From UBA57 sp963577725 (GTDB lineage: Archaea; Thermoproteota; Nitrososphaeria; Nitrososphaerales; UBA57), in contig JAKZTE010000020.1 of NCBI GenBank assembly GCA_047517285.1, positions 1 to 32,589 on the forward strand: DNA of 32,589 nucleotides. The letters run 5' to 3'. This document shows positions 24,858 through 32,589 of this stretch, piece after piece. A program made the translations under genes and the position numbers. Each line of letters begins with the position of its first letter. Within the stretch, counting starts at the first letter, position 1. The notes beneath the pieces were generated by a model. The model was given only the letters and a program-made list of their open reading frames with translations. It had not been told where the DNA came from and did no database searches.

Positions 24858-25297
24858 ACATCATATAGTAAATTAATAATCAAAGTACCATTTTTGAAAT
24901 CGTGTTTCTCAAGTAGAAGGGATTTTGGTATTTTAATTTTTTCAGATAGGCCATTATTGCCAGTGATAATAATTTTTCCAGGGATGAATGTGACTTTCGG
25001 TTCAGAATGTGATCCAGGAATTTGTGCAATTATATTCAACCCGTTGTTAGTTTCTATAGACTCGTAAGTGAATTTGTTTGATGAACGAATTATTCCCAAT
25101 CCAGGTTGTTTTTTTAGAATTGATCTTATCTCATTAGACCAATAAAGAAAGATCAATGTAGTTAAGAGACTCAGTACAATTGCGGACAAACCACGTACTA
25201 CTCGTGTGGTTACTAGAAGTATCAAGCTAGCTGCAATTATTGCAAGAAATGCATAGAAATATTTGGAATTATCTTTGAAAGGGGATCTAATCATCAA
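24854..25297 (-). CDS. Membrane-anchored alpha-crystallin (Hsp20)-like protein
   Basis: A 147-residue protein. A two-helix membrane hairpin (about residues 12-53) is followed by a cytoplasmic domain. GLNIIAQIPGSHSEPKVTFI, then GKIIITGNNGLSEKIKIP and NGTLIINLLYDV reproduce the strand pattern of Hsp20/alpha-crystallin or CS domains, including the L/I-P-G turn and the final N-G-x-L-x-I strand. This would be a small heat-shock-like domain tethered to the membrane. It lacks the C-terminal I-x-I oligomerisation tail. The role is unknown. It converges on the SpoIIM-like gene with overlapping ends. Confidence 0.65.
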   Translation of the reverse strand: MMIRSPFKDNSKYFYAFLAIIAASLILLVTTRVVRGLSAIVLSLLTTLIFLYWSNEIRSILKKQPGLGIIRSSNKFTYESIETNNGLNIIAQIPGSHSEPKVTFIPGKIIITGNNGLSEKIKIPKSLLLEKHDFKNGTLIINLLYDV

Positions 25298-25369
25298 TTA
25301 GACTTAGAAACTAGTAGAGCAAAAATGTTACTAATTCAGGGGAAAAGTTAACATCAGGTCAAATATAAC

Positions 25370-26686
25370 ATGAATGTGGCTGTTTTAACAATATCCGGGT
25401 TAAGAGGAATAATGGGAGAAGATTTATTCGGCAATGACATATTAGACACGATTTATGATTTTGTCAGTTCAAAGGAGATAAAAACTTGTGCAATTGGCAG
25501 GGATACGAGATCAACGTCAGAAATGCTTCATCAAGTAGTTCTTTCATGTCTATTAGCAGAAGGGTGCAATGTAGAGGATTTAGGGGTAACGTCAACACCA
25601 TCGGTATTTCGTCATGTTAAAAAGAATAATTTAGACGGAGGAGTATGTATAACGTCTTCGCACAATCCAAAAGAATGGAATGGTTTAAAATTAATCATTA
25701 GGCCGGGAAGAATAATCAAACCAGATGAATTGAATAACAAAAACATAAAAAATTATTCGTTCACAGGTACAAAAAAAGAATTAGAAACATGTTATTACGA
25801 GGATTTACTTGAATTCTTTAAAGACGAAAGATTTCATGGGTTGAAAATAGGCATGGATTTAGGAGGAGGGGCAGCGTGTATATTTGTAAAGGATATTTTT
25901 ACAAAACTAGGATGTCGGGTTTATACAATAAATGACTCGGCAGGAACATTTAATCGAATAATTGATCCGACTGAAGATCCATTGAGATCACTTTCAAAAT
26001 TAATAGTAGAAAATGAATGTGAGGTAGGATTTGCGTTTGATGCAGATGTTGACAGATTAGTAATACTAAATGAAAGAGGTGAGAAGATCGCTCCTGATTT
26101 TTCTCTATTAGCAGGTATAAAATATATTGAACAGAGATTTAAATTGGAAAAAGCGGCAATTAGCATAGACAGTTCCTTATCCATAATCAATTATCTAAAA
26201 AAAATCAATTGTGAAATAATTACAACGCCCGTAGGAGAAATTAGTGTATTAGAAAAAATTCAGAGTGAAAAATGTCAAGTAGGAGGAGAAGGCAGCAGTG
26301 GAGGATTTATTTATCCGGAATTCAATCTATGCAGAGATGGAATTCTATTAGCTTTAATGGTTTCGAAATTAGTGGAGAATTATGGGGATGTAGATAGTAT
26401 ATTCTCAGACATTGAAAAATTTAAACAAAAAAGAATAAAGATAAAGACGAATCCAGAAAATTTCAATGTAATAAAAGAACATTTTTTGAAATTAGAGAAT
26501 GTGACATTCATTGATGGAATAAAGATCACGCCCGATGATGACAAATGGGTATTAATTAGGCCGTCAAATACAGAGAAATGCATAAGATTGTCAGTTGAGG
26601 CAAATAATGAGAAAGATGCACGGGATTTAATTTATAAATATGAGAATCAGATAAAGAATTTACTCAGTGACTCTACAAGTCATTAA
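25370..26686 (+). CDS. Phosphohexomutase (phosphomannomutase/phosphoglucosamine mutase type)
   Basis: A 438-residue alpha-D-phosphohexomutase. Domain 1 carries the catalytic phosphoserine loop CITSSHNPKEWNG (usual form TASHNP). Domain 2 has the metal loop FDADVDRL, domain 3 the sugar-recognition loop GGEGSSGGFI, and domain 4 the phosphate-binding loop RPSNTEKCIR. It interconverts 1- and 6-phosphates of mannose, glucose or glucosamine, making precursors for nucleotide sugars. The order of specificities cannot be read by eye. It is divergent from the paralogue below in active-site wording and overlaps its 3' end by 14 nt. Confidence 0.92.
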   Translation: MNVAVLTISGLRGIMGEDLFGNDILDTIYDFVSSKEIKTCAIGRDTRSTSEMLHQVVLSCLLAEGCNVEDLGVTSTPSVFRHVKKNNLDGGVCITSSHNPKEWNGLKLIIRPGRIIKPDELNNKNIKNYSFTGTKKELETCYYEDLLEFFKDERFHGLKIGMDLGGGAACIFVKDIFTKLGCRVYTINDSAGTFNRIIDPTEDPLRSLSKLIVENECEVGFAFDADVDRLVILNERGEKIAPDFSLLAGIKYIEQRFKLEKAAISIDSSLSIINYLKKINCEIITTPVGEISVLEKIQSEKCQVGGEGSSGGFIYPEFNLCRDGILLALMVSKLVENYGDVDSIFSDIEKFKQKRIKIKTNPENFNVIKEHFLKLENVTFIDGIKITPDDDKWVLIRPSNTEKCIRLSVEANNEKDARDLIYKYENQIKNLLSDSTSH

Positions 26687-28034
26687 TTAAATTGTTAATC
26701 AATTTTGAACAGCTCTCAGTTATTGTGTCTAGATAAGTTTGGCTGTCAGATTCACTAAATAATCTTATAATGGGTTCAGTTCCACTTGGACGAATTAAAG
26801 ACCAACTGTTATCATTCCAGAGAATTTTAAGGCCATCAGTTTGATCAATTGTTTCAGATAAAGAAGATGCAATATTAGAAATAATGGAGTCGCGAGAATT
26901 AATGGGACAGGAGAATTTAGTCTTGTGCTGATAGAATTGTGGTAAAATAGAAAGATGTTGAGAGAGTTTTTTATCTGAAAAAGACAATAATTCAAGCATA
27001 AGTGCAGTACCCATTGCTCCGTCTCTTACGGCAACATGAGGAGAATAAAGGCATCCTCCATTTTCTTCAAAACCAAATTTAGAATCCAATTCTATCATTT
27101 TATGTGAGACGTCTACACTACCTACTTTAGTACGATACACTTCAACGTTATATTTTGATGCAATTTTTTCAATTATTTGTGAAGTAGCAATAGTGGTAAT
27201 AATAGGAGATTCAATACCTTTTTGAATAAGATGTTCTCCTACAAGAGTTCCTGATTTATCACCCCAAAAAACAGTACCAGTTTCATCGCAAAATATACTT
27301 CTATCGCCATCTCCATCATATCCGACGCCAATATCTGCGCCGTTTTCAATAACAGATTTAGATAAAAAATCTAATGTTTTAGGAGTAGGTTCGCCTCCAC
27401 GTCCAGAGAAATTCCCATCTATATGATTATTTAGAGTTATTACTTTACATCCAAGAGCTTCAGCAATAAACGGGGCACTTAAGGCCTGAGTGCCATTTCC
27501 AGAATCGATAACAATTTTTAGTTTACGCTTTTTAATAGAGGAAGAATCAACATTTTTTACTACAGAATTAATATAATCAGGTATTACAGAACTATTAGAT
27601 GACATAGTTCCTACTCCTTGCCAGTCTTTTCTTGAATATTTTTTCTGGAAATAGATATCCTCAATTATGTTTTCGTCAGATCTTGAAACTTCAATTCCAG
27701 TAGAAGAAATTACTTTGATTCCGTTATATTCAGCAGGATTATGAGACGCAGTAATCATTACGCCGCCATCATAAGAATTCTTTGTAATTAATTGAATACT
27801 AGGAGTTGGGACCATATTAGCAGCAACAACGTTCTTTCCAGATTCCATTAATCCTGCAGATATAGCACGAGAAATAGAAGGACTAGAATGACGGCCATCA
27901 TATCCAACGATGATATTATTGCCTTCAAAAAAGGAACCAATACTCAGGCCCATATTTACAATAAAATCAAGGCCATAGTCCTTACCAGGGATGAATCTAA
28001 TGCCATTTGTTCCAAAAAGTTTCTTATTAGTCAA
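26673..28034 (-). CDS. glmM: Phosphoglucosamine mutase/phosphomannomutase
   Basis: A 453-residue paralogue with canonical motifs: KLFGTNGIRFIPG at the N-terminus, the phosphoserine loop ITASHNPAEYNGIK, metal loop GYDGDGDRSIF, specificity loop EENGGCLYSP and phosphate loop RPSGTEPIIRLF. The opening FGTNGIR is closer to GlmM-like archaeal enzymes, but the E-E-N-G-G loop leaves the sugar specificity open. The TTG at 28034 is chosen because the family core begins five residues later and no ATG is near. The gene converges on and overlaps the other mutase gene. The gene symbol is provisional. Confidence 0.9.
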   Translation of the reverse strand: MTNKKLFGTNGIRFIPGKDYGLDFIVNMGLSIGSFFEGNNIIVGYDGRHSSPSISRAISAGLMESGKNVVAANMVPTPSIQLITKNSYDGGVMITASHNPAEYNGIKVISSTGIEVSRSDENIIEDIYFQKKYSRKDWQGVGTMSSNSSVIPDYINSVVKNVDSSSIKKRKLKIVIDSGNGTQALSAPFIAEALGCKVITLNNHIDGNFSGRGGEPTPKTLDFLSKSVIENGADIGVGYDGDGDRSIFCDETGTVFWGDKSGTLVGEHLIQKGIESPIITTIATSQIIEKIASKYNVEVYRTKVGSVDVSHKMIELDSKFGFEENGGCLYSPHVAVRDGAMGTALMLELLSFSDKKLSQHLSILPQFYQHKTKFSCPINSRDSIISNIASSLSETIDQTDGLKILWNDNSWSLIRPSGTEPIIRLFSESDSQTYLDTITESCSKLINNLINDL

Positions 28035-28115
28035 TTATATCATTAGAAATAGTAAATAAGAAATAAAACGATATCGCAAAGGTAAAATGTAAAAAGAACT
28101 TATGAAAATCTTGAT

Positions 28116-28871
28116 ATGAACATCGCAGTGTGTATTAAACAAGTACCAGATACAGCATCACAGCTAAAAATTTCAGAAGATAATAAAACAATTGAAGATA
28201 ATGGAATAAAATATGAAATCAATCCATTTGATGAATATGCACTAGAAGAAGCACTGAGATTGAAAGATAAAGACAATACTGTAAACATTACAGTAATTTC
28301 GCTTGGGCCAGAACGCGTGAAGAAATCTTTAACGAAGACGTTAGCAATGGGAGCAGATGAAGCAATACATCTTCAAACAGATAATTCAATTAATGATTGT
28401 ATGGCAATAGCTAACATAATCACAGATGAGATAAAGAAGAAACAATATGATCTAATATTATTCGGGAAGAAATCAGTTGATCAGGATAATAATCAAGTAG
28501 GAATAATAATTGGAGAAATTAACGGTATACCGTGTATTTCAAATTGTTCAGAATTTGTTATAGAGAATAATAAGATTGTAGCAAATAGAGAAGTAGAAGG
28601 TTCAGTGGAGGTATTTGAAGGAGAATTTCCAGTAATTATAACACATGAAAAGGGTAAGAACGAATTACGATATCCTTCATTAAAAGATTTGATGGCAGCC
28701 AAGAAGAAATCAATCAATACAATAGATATTGATGTTAATGACGATAATAATTCAGAATTAATTAGATTAGAATATCCAAAGAAGAGAGAAGAAGGGATAA
28801 TCATCGGAGAAGATAAATCAGCAGTTTCTGAATTAATAAGAATACTCAGAGAAGAGAGGAAATTAATCTAG
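28116..28871 (+). CDS. etfB: Electron transfer flavoprotein, beta subunit
   Basis: A 251-residue ETF beta/FixA protein. It opens with MNIAVCIKQVPDTASQLKI, then INPFDEYALEEALRLKDK and TVISLGPERVKKSLTKTLAM, all family-typical, and the recognition-loop area LRYPSLKDLMAAKKKS is conserved. It binds AMP and, together with ETF alpha, accepts electrons from acyl-CoA or similar dehydrogenases. The alpha-subunit gene follows with no gap. A weak A-rich element about 26 nt upstream may be the promoter. Confidence 0.95.
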   Translation: MNIAVCIKQVPDTASQLKISEDNKTIEDNGIKYEINPFDEYALEEALRLKDKDNTVNITVISLGPERVKKSLTKTLAMGADEAIHLQTDNSINDCMAIANIITDEIKKKQYDLILFGKKSVDQDNNQVGIIIGEINGIPCISNCSEFVIENNKIVANREVEGSVEVFEGEFPVIITHEKGKNELRYPSLKDLMAAKKKSINTIDIDVNDDNNSELIRLEYPKKREEGIIIGEDKSAVSELIRILREERKLI

Positions 28872-28880
28872 GTGATATTT

Positions 28881-29855
28881 ATGTCAGGCATGATAACTGT
28901 AATTGAATCTAAGAATAAAGAAATCAATAATTCGGCATTAGAATTACTTTCAGAGGCTAGAAAGATATCGTCAAAAAAGAATCTAGACAATAATGTAATT
29001 ATCATAGGAGAATATGAGAAGAATAATTCTACGCAGATTAATGAATTTGGGATAAATTCGTTGTTAATTGGGTCTACAGACAAAATAAGTAAATATTCAC
29101 CTGAATTATACAGAGATTCATTATTGCATACAATAAATGAATTGAAACCAGAAATAATATTATTTTCAGGTAGTGCAATTGGAAAAGATTTAGCTCCAAG
29201 AATAGCAGCCAATATAGGTTATAATTTAGTAACTGAATGTATAGATATTTCAATAGTAGAAGATGGATATGAAATAAAACGTCCAATTTTTGCTGGAAAG
29301 ATTATTCAGACAGTAAGATTCAGTAAAACCCCAATAGTAGTTTCATTGAAATCAAATTCATTTGCAATTGAGAAGATTGAAGCAAATGAGATTTCGATAA
29401 AACAAATTGACTTCAATATATCAGAAGATAAGAAATTGCCAATATTAAGAGAAATAATACAGCCAGAAAAAGAGGTATTGGACGTATCAGAAGCTTCAAC
29501 CATAGTATCTGGAGGAAGAGGAATGAAAGAACCAGAGAATTTTAAATTAATTGAAGAATTAGCAGAAATTCTTAATGCGGCAGTTGGTGCATCAAGAGCA
29601 GTAGTTGATGCAGGTTGGAGACCGTATTCAGAACAAGTGGGACAAACAGGCAAAATTGTTTCGCCGGATTTATACATTGCATTCGGAATATCAGGTGCCA
29701 TACAACATCAAGTTGGGATGATAAATTCAAAATGTATAGTAGCCGTAAATAAAGACAAAAATGCGCCAATTTTCAAATTTGCAGACTATGGAATAGTAGG
29801 TGACTTGTTCGAGATAATTCCAGAATTAATTACTGAGTTAAAAAAAAATAATTAA
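28881..29855 (+). CDS. etfA: Electron transfer flavoprotein, alpha subunit
   Basis: A 324-residue ETF alpha/FixB protein. The C-terminal FAD domain is clear: VSGGRGMKEPENFKLIEELA, GASRAVVDAGWRP, QVGQTGKIVSPDLYIAFGIS, GAIQHQVGM and VAVNKDKNAPIFKFADYGIVG. The ATG at 28881 is preferred; an in-frame GTG at 28872 directly abuts the etfB stop and is also possible. It transfers electrons to the ETF:quinone oxidoreductase encoded convergently, whose stop overlaps this one by 4 nt. Confidence 0.96.
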   Translation: MSGMITVIESKNKEINNSALELLSEARKISSKKNLDNNVIIIGEYEKNNSTQINEFGINSLLIGSTDKISKYSPELYRDSLLHTINELKPEIILFSGSAIGKDLAPRIAANIGYNLVTECIDISIVEDGYEIKRPIFAGKIIQTVRFSKTPIVVSLKSNSFAIEKIEANEISIKQIDFNISEDKKLPILREIIQPEKEVLDVSEASTIVSGGRGMKEPENFKLIEELAEILNAAVGASRAVVDAGWRPYSEQVGQTGKIVSPDLYIAFGISGAIQHQVGMINSKCIVAVNKDKNAPIFKFADYGIVGDLFEIIPELITELKKNN

Positions 29856-31138
29856 AGAGCATTAGATCCCTTAAGAGAATCCAATATCAAGTTAATTGAT
29901 GAAACTTTATTATTCTTCATAGAGCTGCGAATAATTTCACGCATAAGTTGTTGGGAGTTTCCGTCAATATTATAGAGATTTTCAAAAATATTACAAATCA
30001 ACTTAGGATAATCAGAATAAAGTCGTTTATTTTCCATATACTTAGGTCCTTTTTTGAATTTTTTGATATCTGTAAGTACATTATGTTTGTAAAGTAACTT
30101 TTCATAATTAGACAGGGATGAATTTGAGAAATCATTGATTTTTTGAGATGCCATAAAGGTTTCGGCAGCGGCTATTCCCGAGGATATGGCAAGATCAACA
30201 CCACGAAATGTATATCCGTTATTGAGTAACATGCCTGCGGCATCTCCGCACACCAATATTCCATCGCCATATAACTTAGGCAACATATTATAACCTGCTT
30301 CCGGAACTAAATGCGCGCTATATTCTGCTACTTTGCCATCTTTTACTATACAAGAAATATCAGGATGATTTTTGAAACTATTGATGAGCGAGGAGACTTG
30401 AATTTTGTTGTCGACAAGATCAATGCCTTTAACAACTAAGCCAATTGAAATAGAAGATTTATTTGTGTAAATGAATGCGCCTCCACGTAGATAGTTAGTT
30501 GGAAAACCTACACAAACTAATGCAGCGCCTTTATCAGCGTTAATGCAGAATCGATCATTAATTACATCGTCAGGTAATTCTATAACTTCCTTAACTCCAA
30601 CAGAAAAATGTTCTGCTTGGAATTGATTTCTAAGTCCTGCTTTTTTAGCAATAATAGATGTAGCGCCATCTGCAGCAATAACTAATTTTGAAGTGATTTC
30701 ATCAGATCCACTTTTTATTCCAATAATTGATTTATTTTCGTCGACGATAACATCGTCAACTTTGATTTCAGGAAATAATTCTGCACCGGCGTCAACTGCT
30801 TTATTAGCAAACCAACTATCAAATTTAGAACGAAAGGCAGTAAAACCATGATTAACTGATTCGCCAGAAGAGAAATTAGTTTGGAAACTAGATTTTTCGG
30901 TCATAAACATAATACTTTCTTTTGTAACATTTCGTTCAATTGGAGCATCTTCTGCGAAATTAGGAATTAATTGGGAAAGAGAATAAGGATATATTCTTCC
31001 TCCATACATATTTTTAGAACCTGGTTCCTTTCCGCGTTCTAGCATTAAGACCTGATGGCCATTCTTTGCTAGGCTATATGCAGCTGCTGAACCTGCAGGG
31101 CCTGCGCCAACTATAATCACATCATAATCGGTTGACAT
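29852..31138 (-). CDS. fixC: ETF:quinone oxidoreductase, FixC type
   Basis: A 428-residue FAD-dependent oxidoreductase. The dinucleotide fold VIIVGAGPAGSAAAYSLAK is at the N-terminus. SKNMYGGRIYPYSL, the segment AADGATSIIAKKAGL and the second FAD motif GILVCGDAAGMLLNNGYTFRG are typical of FixC. It passes electrons from ETF to membrane quinone. FixC usually works with the ferredoxin-like FixX for its Fe-S cluster, and no fixX is visible here. The ATG at 31138 (MSTDYDVIIVG) has a TATA element 28 nt upstream. The longer TTG frame to 31162 would overlap that promoter. Geranylgeranyl reductases share this fold, but the etfBA neighbours favour FixC. Confidence 0.9.
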   Translation of the reverse strand: MSTDYDVIIVGAGPAGSAAAYSLAKNGHQVLMLERGKEPGSKNMYGGRIYPYSLSQLIPNFAEDAPIERNVTKESIMFMTEKSSFQTNFSSGESVNHGFTAFRSKFDSWFANKAVDAGAELFPEIKVDDVIVDENKSIIGIKSGSDEITSKLVIAADGATSIIAKKAGLRNQFQAEHFSVGVKEVIELPDDVINDRFCINADKGAALVCVGFPTNYLRGGAFIYTNKSSISIGLVVKGIDLVDNKIQVSSLINSFKNHPDISCIVKDGKVAEYSAHLVPEAGYNMLPKLYGDGILVCGDAAGMLLNNGYTFRGVDLAISSGIAAAETFMASQKINDFSNSSLSNYEKLLYKHNVLTDIKKFKKGPKYMENKRLYSDYPKLICNIFENLYNIDGNSQQLMREIIRSSMKNNKVSSINLILDSLKGSNAL

Positions 31139-31160
31139 TACTTCAAAACTCGAATTTGAC

Positions 31161-31170
31161 AAATATTAAG
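31161..31170 (-). promoter_or_regulatory. TATA box of fixC
   Basis: CTTAATATTT on the minus strand, centred about 28 nt upstream of the ATG at 31138. It supports that start and a leaderless mRNA. Confidence 0.45.
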
Positions 31171-31202
31171 ATTGTTGTAGTCTGATAAATTTTTGACATG
31201 GA

Positions 31203-31210
31203 TTTTATAA
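31203..31210 (+). promoter_or_regulatory. TATA box of DEAD-box helicase gene
   Basis: TTTTATAA centred 27 nt before the GTG start at 31234, the expected spacing for a leaderless mRNA. Confidence 0.55.
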
Positions 31211-31233
31211 GCAACCACATGTCGTGAATATTA

Positions 31234-32589
31234 GTGAGCGCAAAGTTAGTTTTCAATGACATTGAAATTGATAAAGAATTGATTTCAACATTACGCAAAG
31301 AAGGAATAGAAGAGCCAACGGAGATCCAGGAAAGAGCAATACCCTTACTTCTAAAAGGAGAAGATGTTATAGCTCAGTCAAATACTGGAACAGGAAAAAC
31401 ATTAGCATTTGGGATCCCAATAGTACAGATGATAAAGCAGGGAACAAGGGATATAGAGGCATTAGTCTTGGTACCAACACGAGAATTATCAGCGCAGGTA
31501 AGTAAGGAAATAAAGAATATTTCAAGGTATAAGAGTTTAAAAATAACAAAAGTTTGTGGTGGGGAATCACCAAATATTCAAAAAGCTTCCATAAGACGAA
31601 ATCCAAGTCTAATAGTTGCAACTCCTGGAAGATTAATCGATTTTATTGAAAGAGGAGTAGTAAATCTTGATTGGGTTAAATTTTTGGTAATAGATGAAGC
31701 AGATACAATGTTAGAAATGGGATTTATTAACGATATAGAATTCATAATAAGATCGATAGAAAATAAACATCAAACAGCGTTATTTTCAGCTACATTTCCT
31801 CAACCTATTGTTCAATTAGCAGGAAAATATCAAACCCAAGCTAAAAGAATTATGATACATGAAGATAATAAAATTTCAGAAGAGAAATTAGAGCAATATT
31901 ATATATGTGCAAATAGTGAAAGGAATAAACAAGATTTATTAATTGAATTAATAGAAGACATAAAACCAGAAAAAGGAATAATATTCTGTAGAACAAAATC
32001 AGACACGAGTAGAATCCATAAAGTATTAAGAGAGTTAGAAATTAAATCAGTAGTAATAAATGGAGACATGAGTCAATCGCAAAGAGATAGATCTATGAAG
32101 AATTTCATGGATAAAAGAACACGCCTAATAGTTGCAACAGATTTACTCAGTAGAGGAATACATGTTGAAAATGTAGATTATATTATAAATTATAATGTGC
32201 CAAAAAATAGAGATTCATATTTTCATAGGATTGGAAGAACTGCAAGGATAGGAAATAAAGGAAAGGCAATAACAATAGTTGCAGGCAGAGAAACAAGAGA
32301 TTTTGTAGAACTGAAAAGAGAGATTAAAACTAATGTCACACCTTTCAAAGGTAAGCAGATTTATAGATATGAGGTTCCATTAGACGAACAAAGTTTTAAT
32401 AATTCAGGGCGAAGAAATGGAAGAGGAGGTTCTCCAAGATACGGTAGAGGAAGTCCGAATAGAAGTTCATCAGGAGGCAATCGTTCTGGAGGATACGGAG
32501 GCAATCGTTCTGGAGGATACGGAGGCAATCGTTCTGGAGGATACGGAGGCAATCGTTCTGGAGGATACGGAGGCAATCGTTCTGGAGGA
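31234..32589 (+). CDS. DEAD-box RNA helicase with Gly-rich repeat tail (cut by window edge)
   Basis: A superfamily 2 RNA helicase whose frame stays open to the window edge (452 codons visible). Seen: Q-motif EEPTEIQERA, motif I SNTGTGKT (49-56), Ia PTRELSAQ, motif II DEAD (154-157), motif III SAT (185-187) and motif VI HRIGRTARIG. The core ends near residue 375 and is followed by a basic Gly-rich tail with GGNRSGGY repeated, like RGG-type RNA-binding tails of cold-shock helicases. Likely roles are RNA unwinding, ribosome assembly or cold adaptation. The start is GTG (MSAKLVFNDIEI), supported by a TATA box 27 nt upstream. The stop is outside the window. Confidence 0.95.
   Translation, partial: MSAKLVFNDIEIDKELISTLRKEGIEEPTEIQERAIPLLLKGEDVIAQSNTGTGKTLAFGIPIVQMIKQGTRDIEALVLVPTRELSAQVSKEIKNISRYKSLKITKVCGGESPNIQKASIRRNPSLIVATPGRLIDFIERGVVNLDWVKFLVIDEADTMLEMGFINDIEFIIRSIENKHQTALFSATFPQPIVQLAGKYQTQAKRIMIHEDNKISEEKLEQYYICANSERNKQDLLIELIEDIKPEKGIIFCRTKSDTSRIHKVLRELEIKSVVINGDMSQSQRDRSMKNFMDKRTRLIVATDLLSRGIHVENVDYIINYNVPKNRDSYFHRIGRTARIGNKGKAITIVAGRETRDFVELKREIKTNVTPFKGKQIYRYEVPLDEQSFNNSGRRNGRGGSPRYGRGSPNRSSSGGNRSGGYGGNRSGGYGGNRSGGYGGNRSGGYGGNRSGG
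32473..32589 (+). repeat. 24-nt exact tandem repeat in helicase tail
   Basis: A 24-nt unit encoding GGNRSGGY occurs four full times (32473-32568) plus 21 nt of a fifth copy, with no nucleotide differences, and runs into the window edge. Perfect identity indicates recent or ongoing expansion by slippage or recombination. Confidence 0.97.

Noticed and set aside
32361..32576. Pro-rich open frame on the minus strand
   Set aside because: It is the antisense shadow of the helicase Gly-rich repeats.
32473..32589. CRISPR-like array
   Set aside because: Units are directly adjacent with no spacers and keep the helicase reading frame.

Overview
The window is AT-rich (roughly two thirds A+T by eye) archaeal chromosome. 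Archaeal features include EF-1A instead of EF-Tu, archaeal-type PRPP synthetase, a TrmG10-type tRNA methyltransferase, a GPN-loop GTPase, TATA elements 25-30 nt upstream of start codons (leaderless genes), and a tRNA gene split by bulge-helix-bulge introns. EF-1A carries stretches (for example TGKGDTFKYAWVMDN and AIAPGGQSREH) that, from memory, resemble Thaumarchaeota/Nitrososphaeria. My best inference is an aerobic, probably marine and heterotrophic relative of that group. Placement at class level or below is not proven from this window.

Layout. 1-2.4 kb: RNase Z (cut by the window edge), tRNA G10 methyltransferase and PRPP synthetase. 2.4-3.6 kb: ammonium transporter, with a strong hairpin after its stop. 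3.8-6.6 kb: zinc-ribbon protein, CinA/MoaB-like protein, GPN GTPase and the MeaB chaperone. 6.7-8.9 kb: methylmalonyl-CoA mutase as separate catalytic and B12-binding subunits, divergent from meaB. 8.9-13.6 kb: a minus-strand operon for a CUT1-type ABC importer (ATPase, two permeases, an anchored binding protein with a poly-Asp insert, and a small anchored protein). 13.7-15.0 kb: EF-1A. 15.1-15.3 kb: a tRNA-Tyr(GUA) gene interrupted by four introns. 15.4-16.5 kb: pterin carbinolamine dehydratase and two small cytosolic proteins. 16.5-22.9 kb: cytochrome oxidase and heme A cluster (ctaB, a 56-aa membrane protein, a CtaG/DUF1404-like protein, half-size heme A synthase, coxA, coxB and a small membrane subunit, with divergent coxC and an S-component-like membrane protein). 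22.9-25.3 kb: a group of small membrane proteins. 25.4-28.0 kb: two convergent phosphohexomutases. 28.1-31.1 kb: ETF beta and alpha facing a FixC-type ETF:quinone oxidoreductase. 31.2 kb to the end: a DEAD-box helicase with a Gly-rich repeat tail, cut by the window edge.

How it fits together. ETF and FixC would pass electrons from acyl-CoA dehydrogenases to quinone, an A2-type aa3-like oxidase would reduce O2, and methylmalonyl-CoA mutase with MeaB would handle propionyl-CoA carbon. The ABC importer and Amt would bring in organic substrate and ammonium. This reads as an aerobic heterotroph.

The most notable item is the tRNA-Tyr gene on the minus strand at 15126-15300. Removing four introns of 13, 45, 19 and 21 nt at positions 22/23, 37/38, 53/54 and 59/60 gives a complete 77-nt tRNA with encoded CCA. 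One exon is only six nucleotides. The BHB of the last intron is perfect only after the third intron has gone, so splicing may be ordered.
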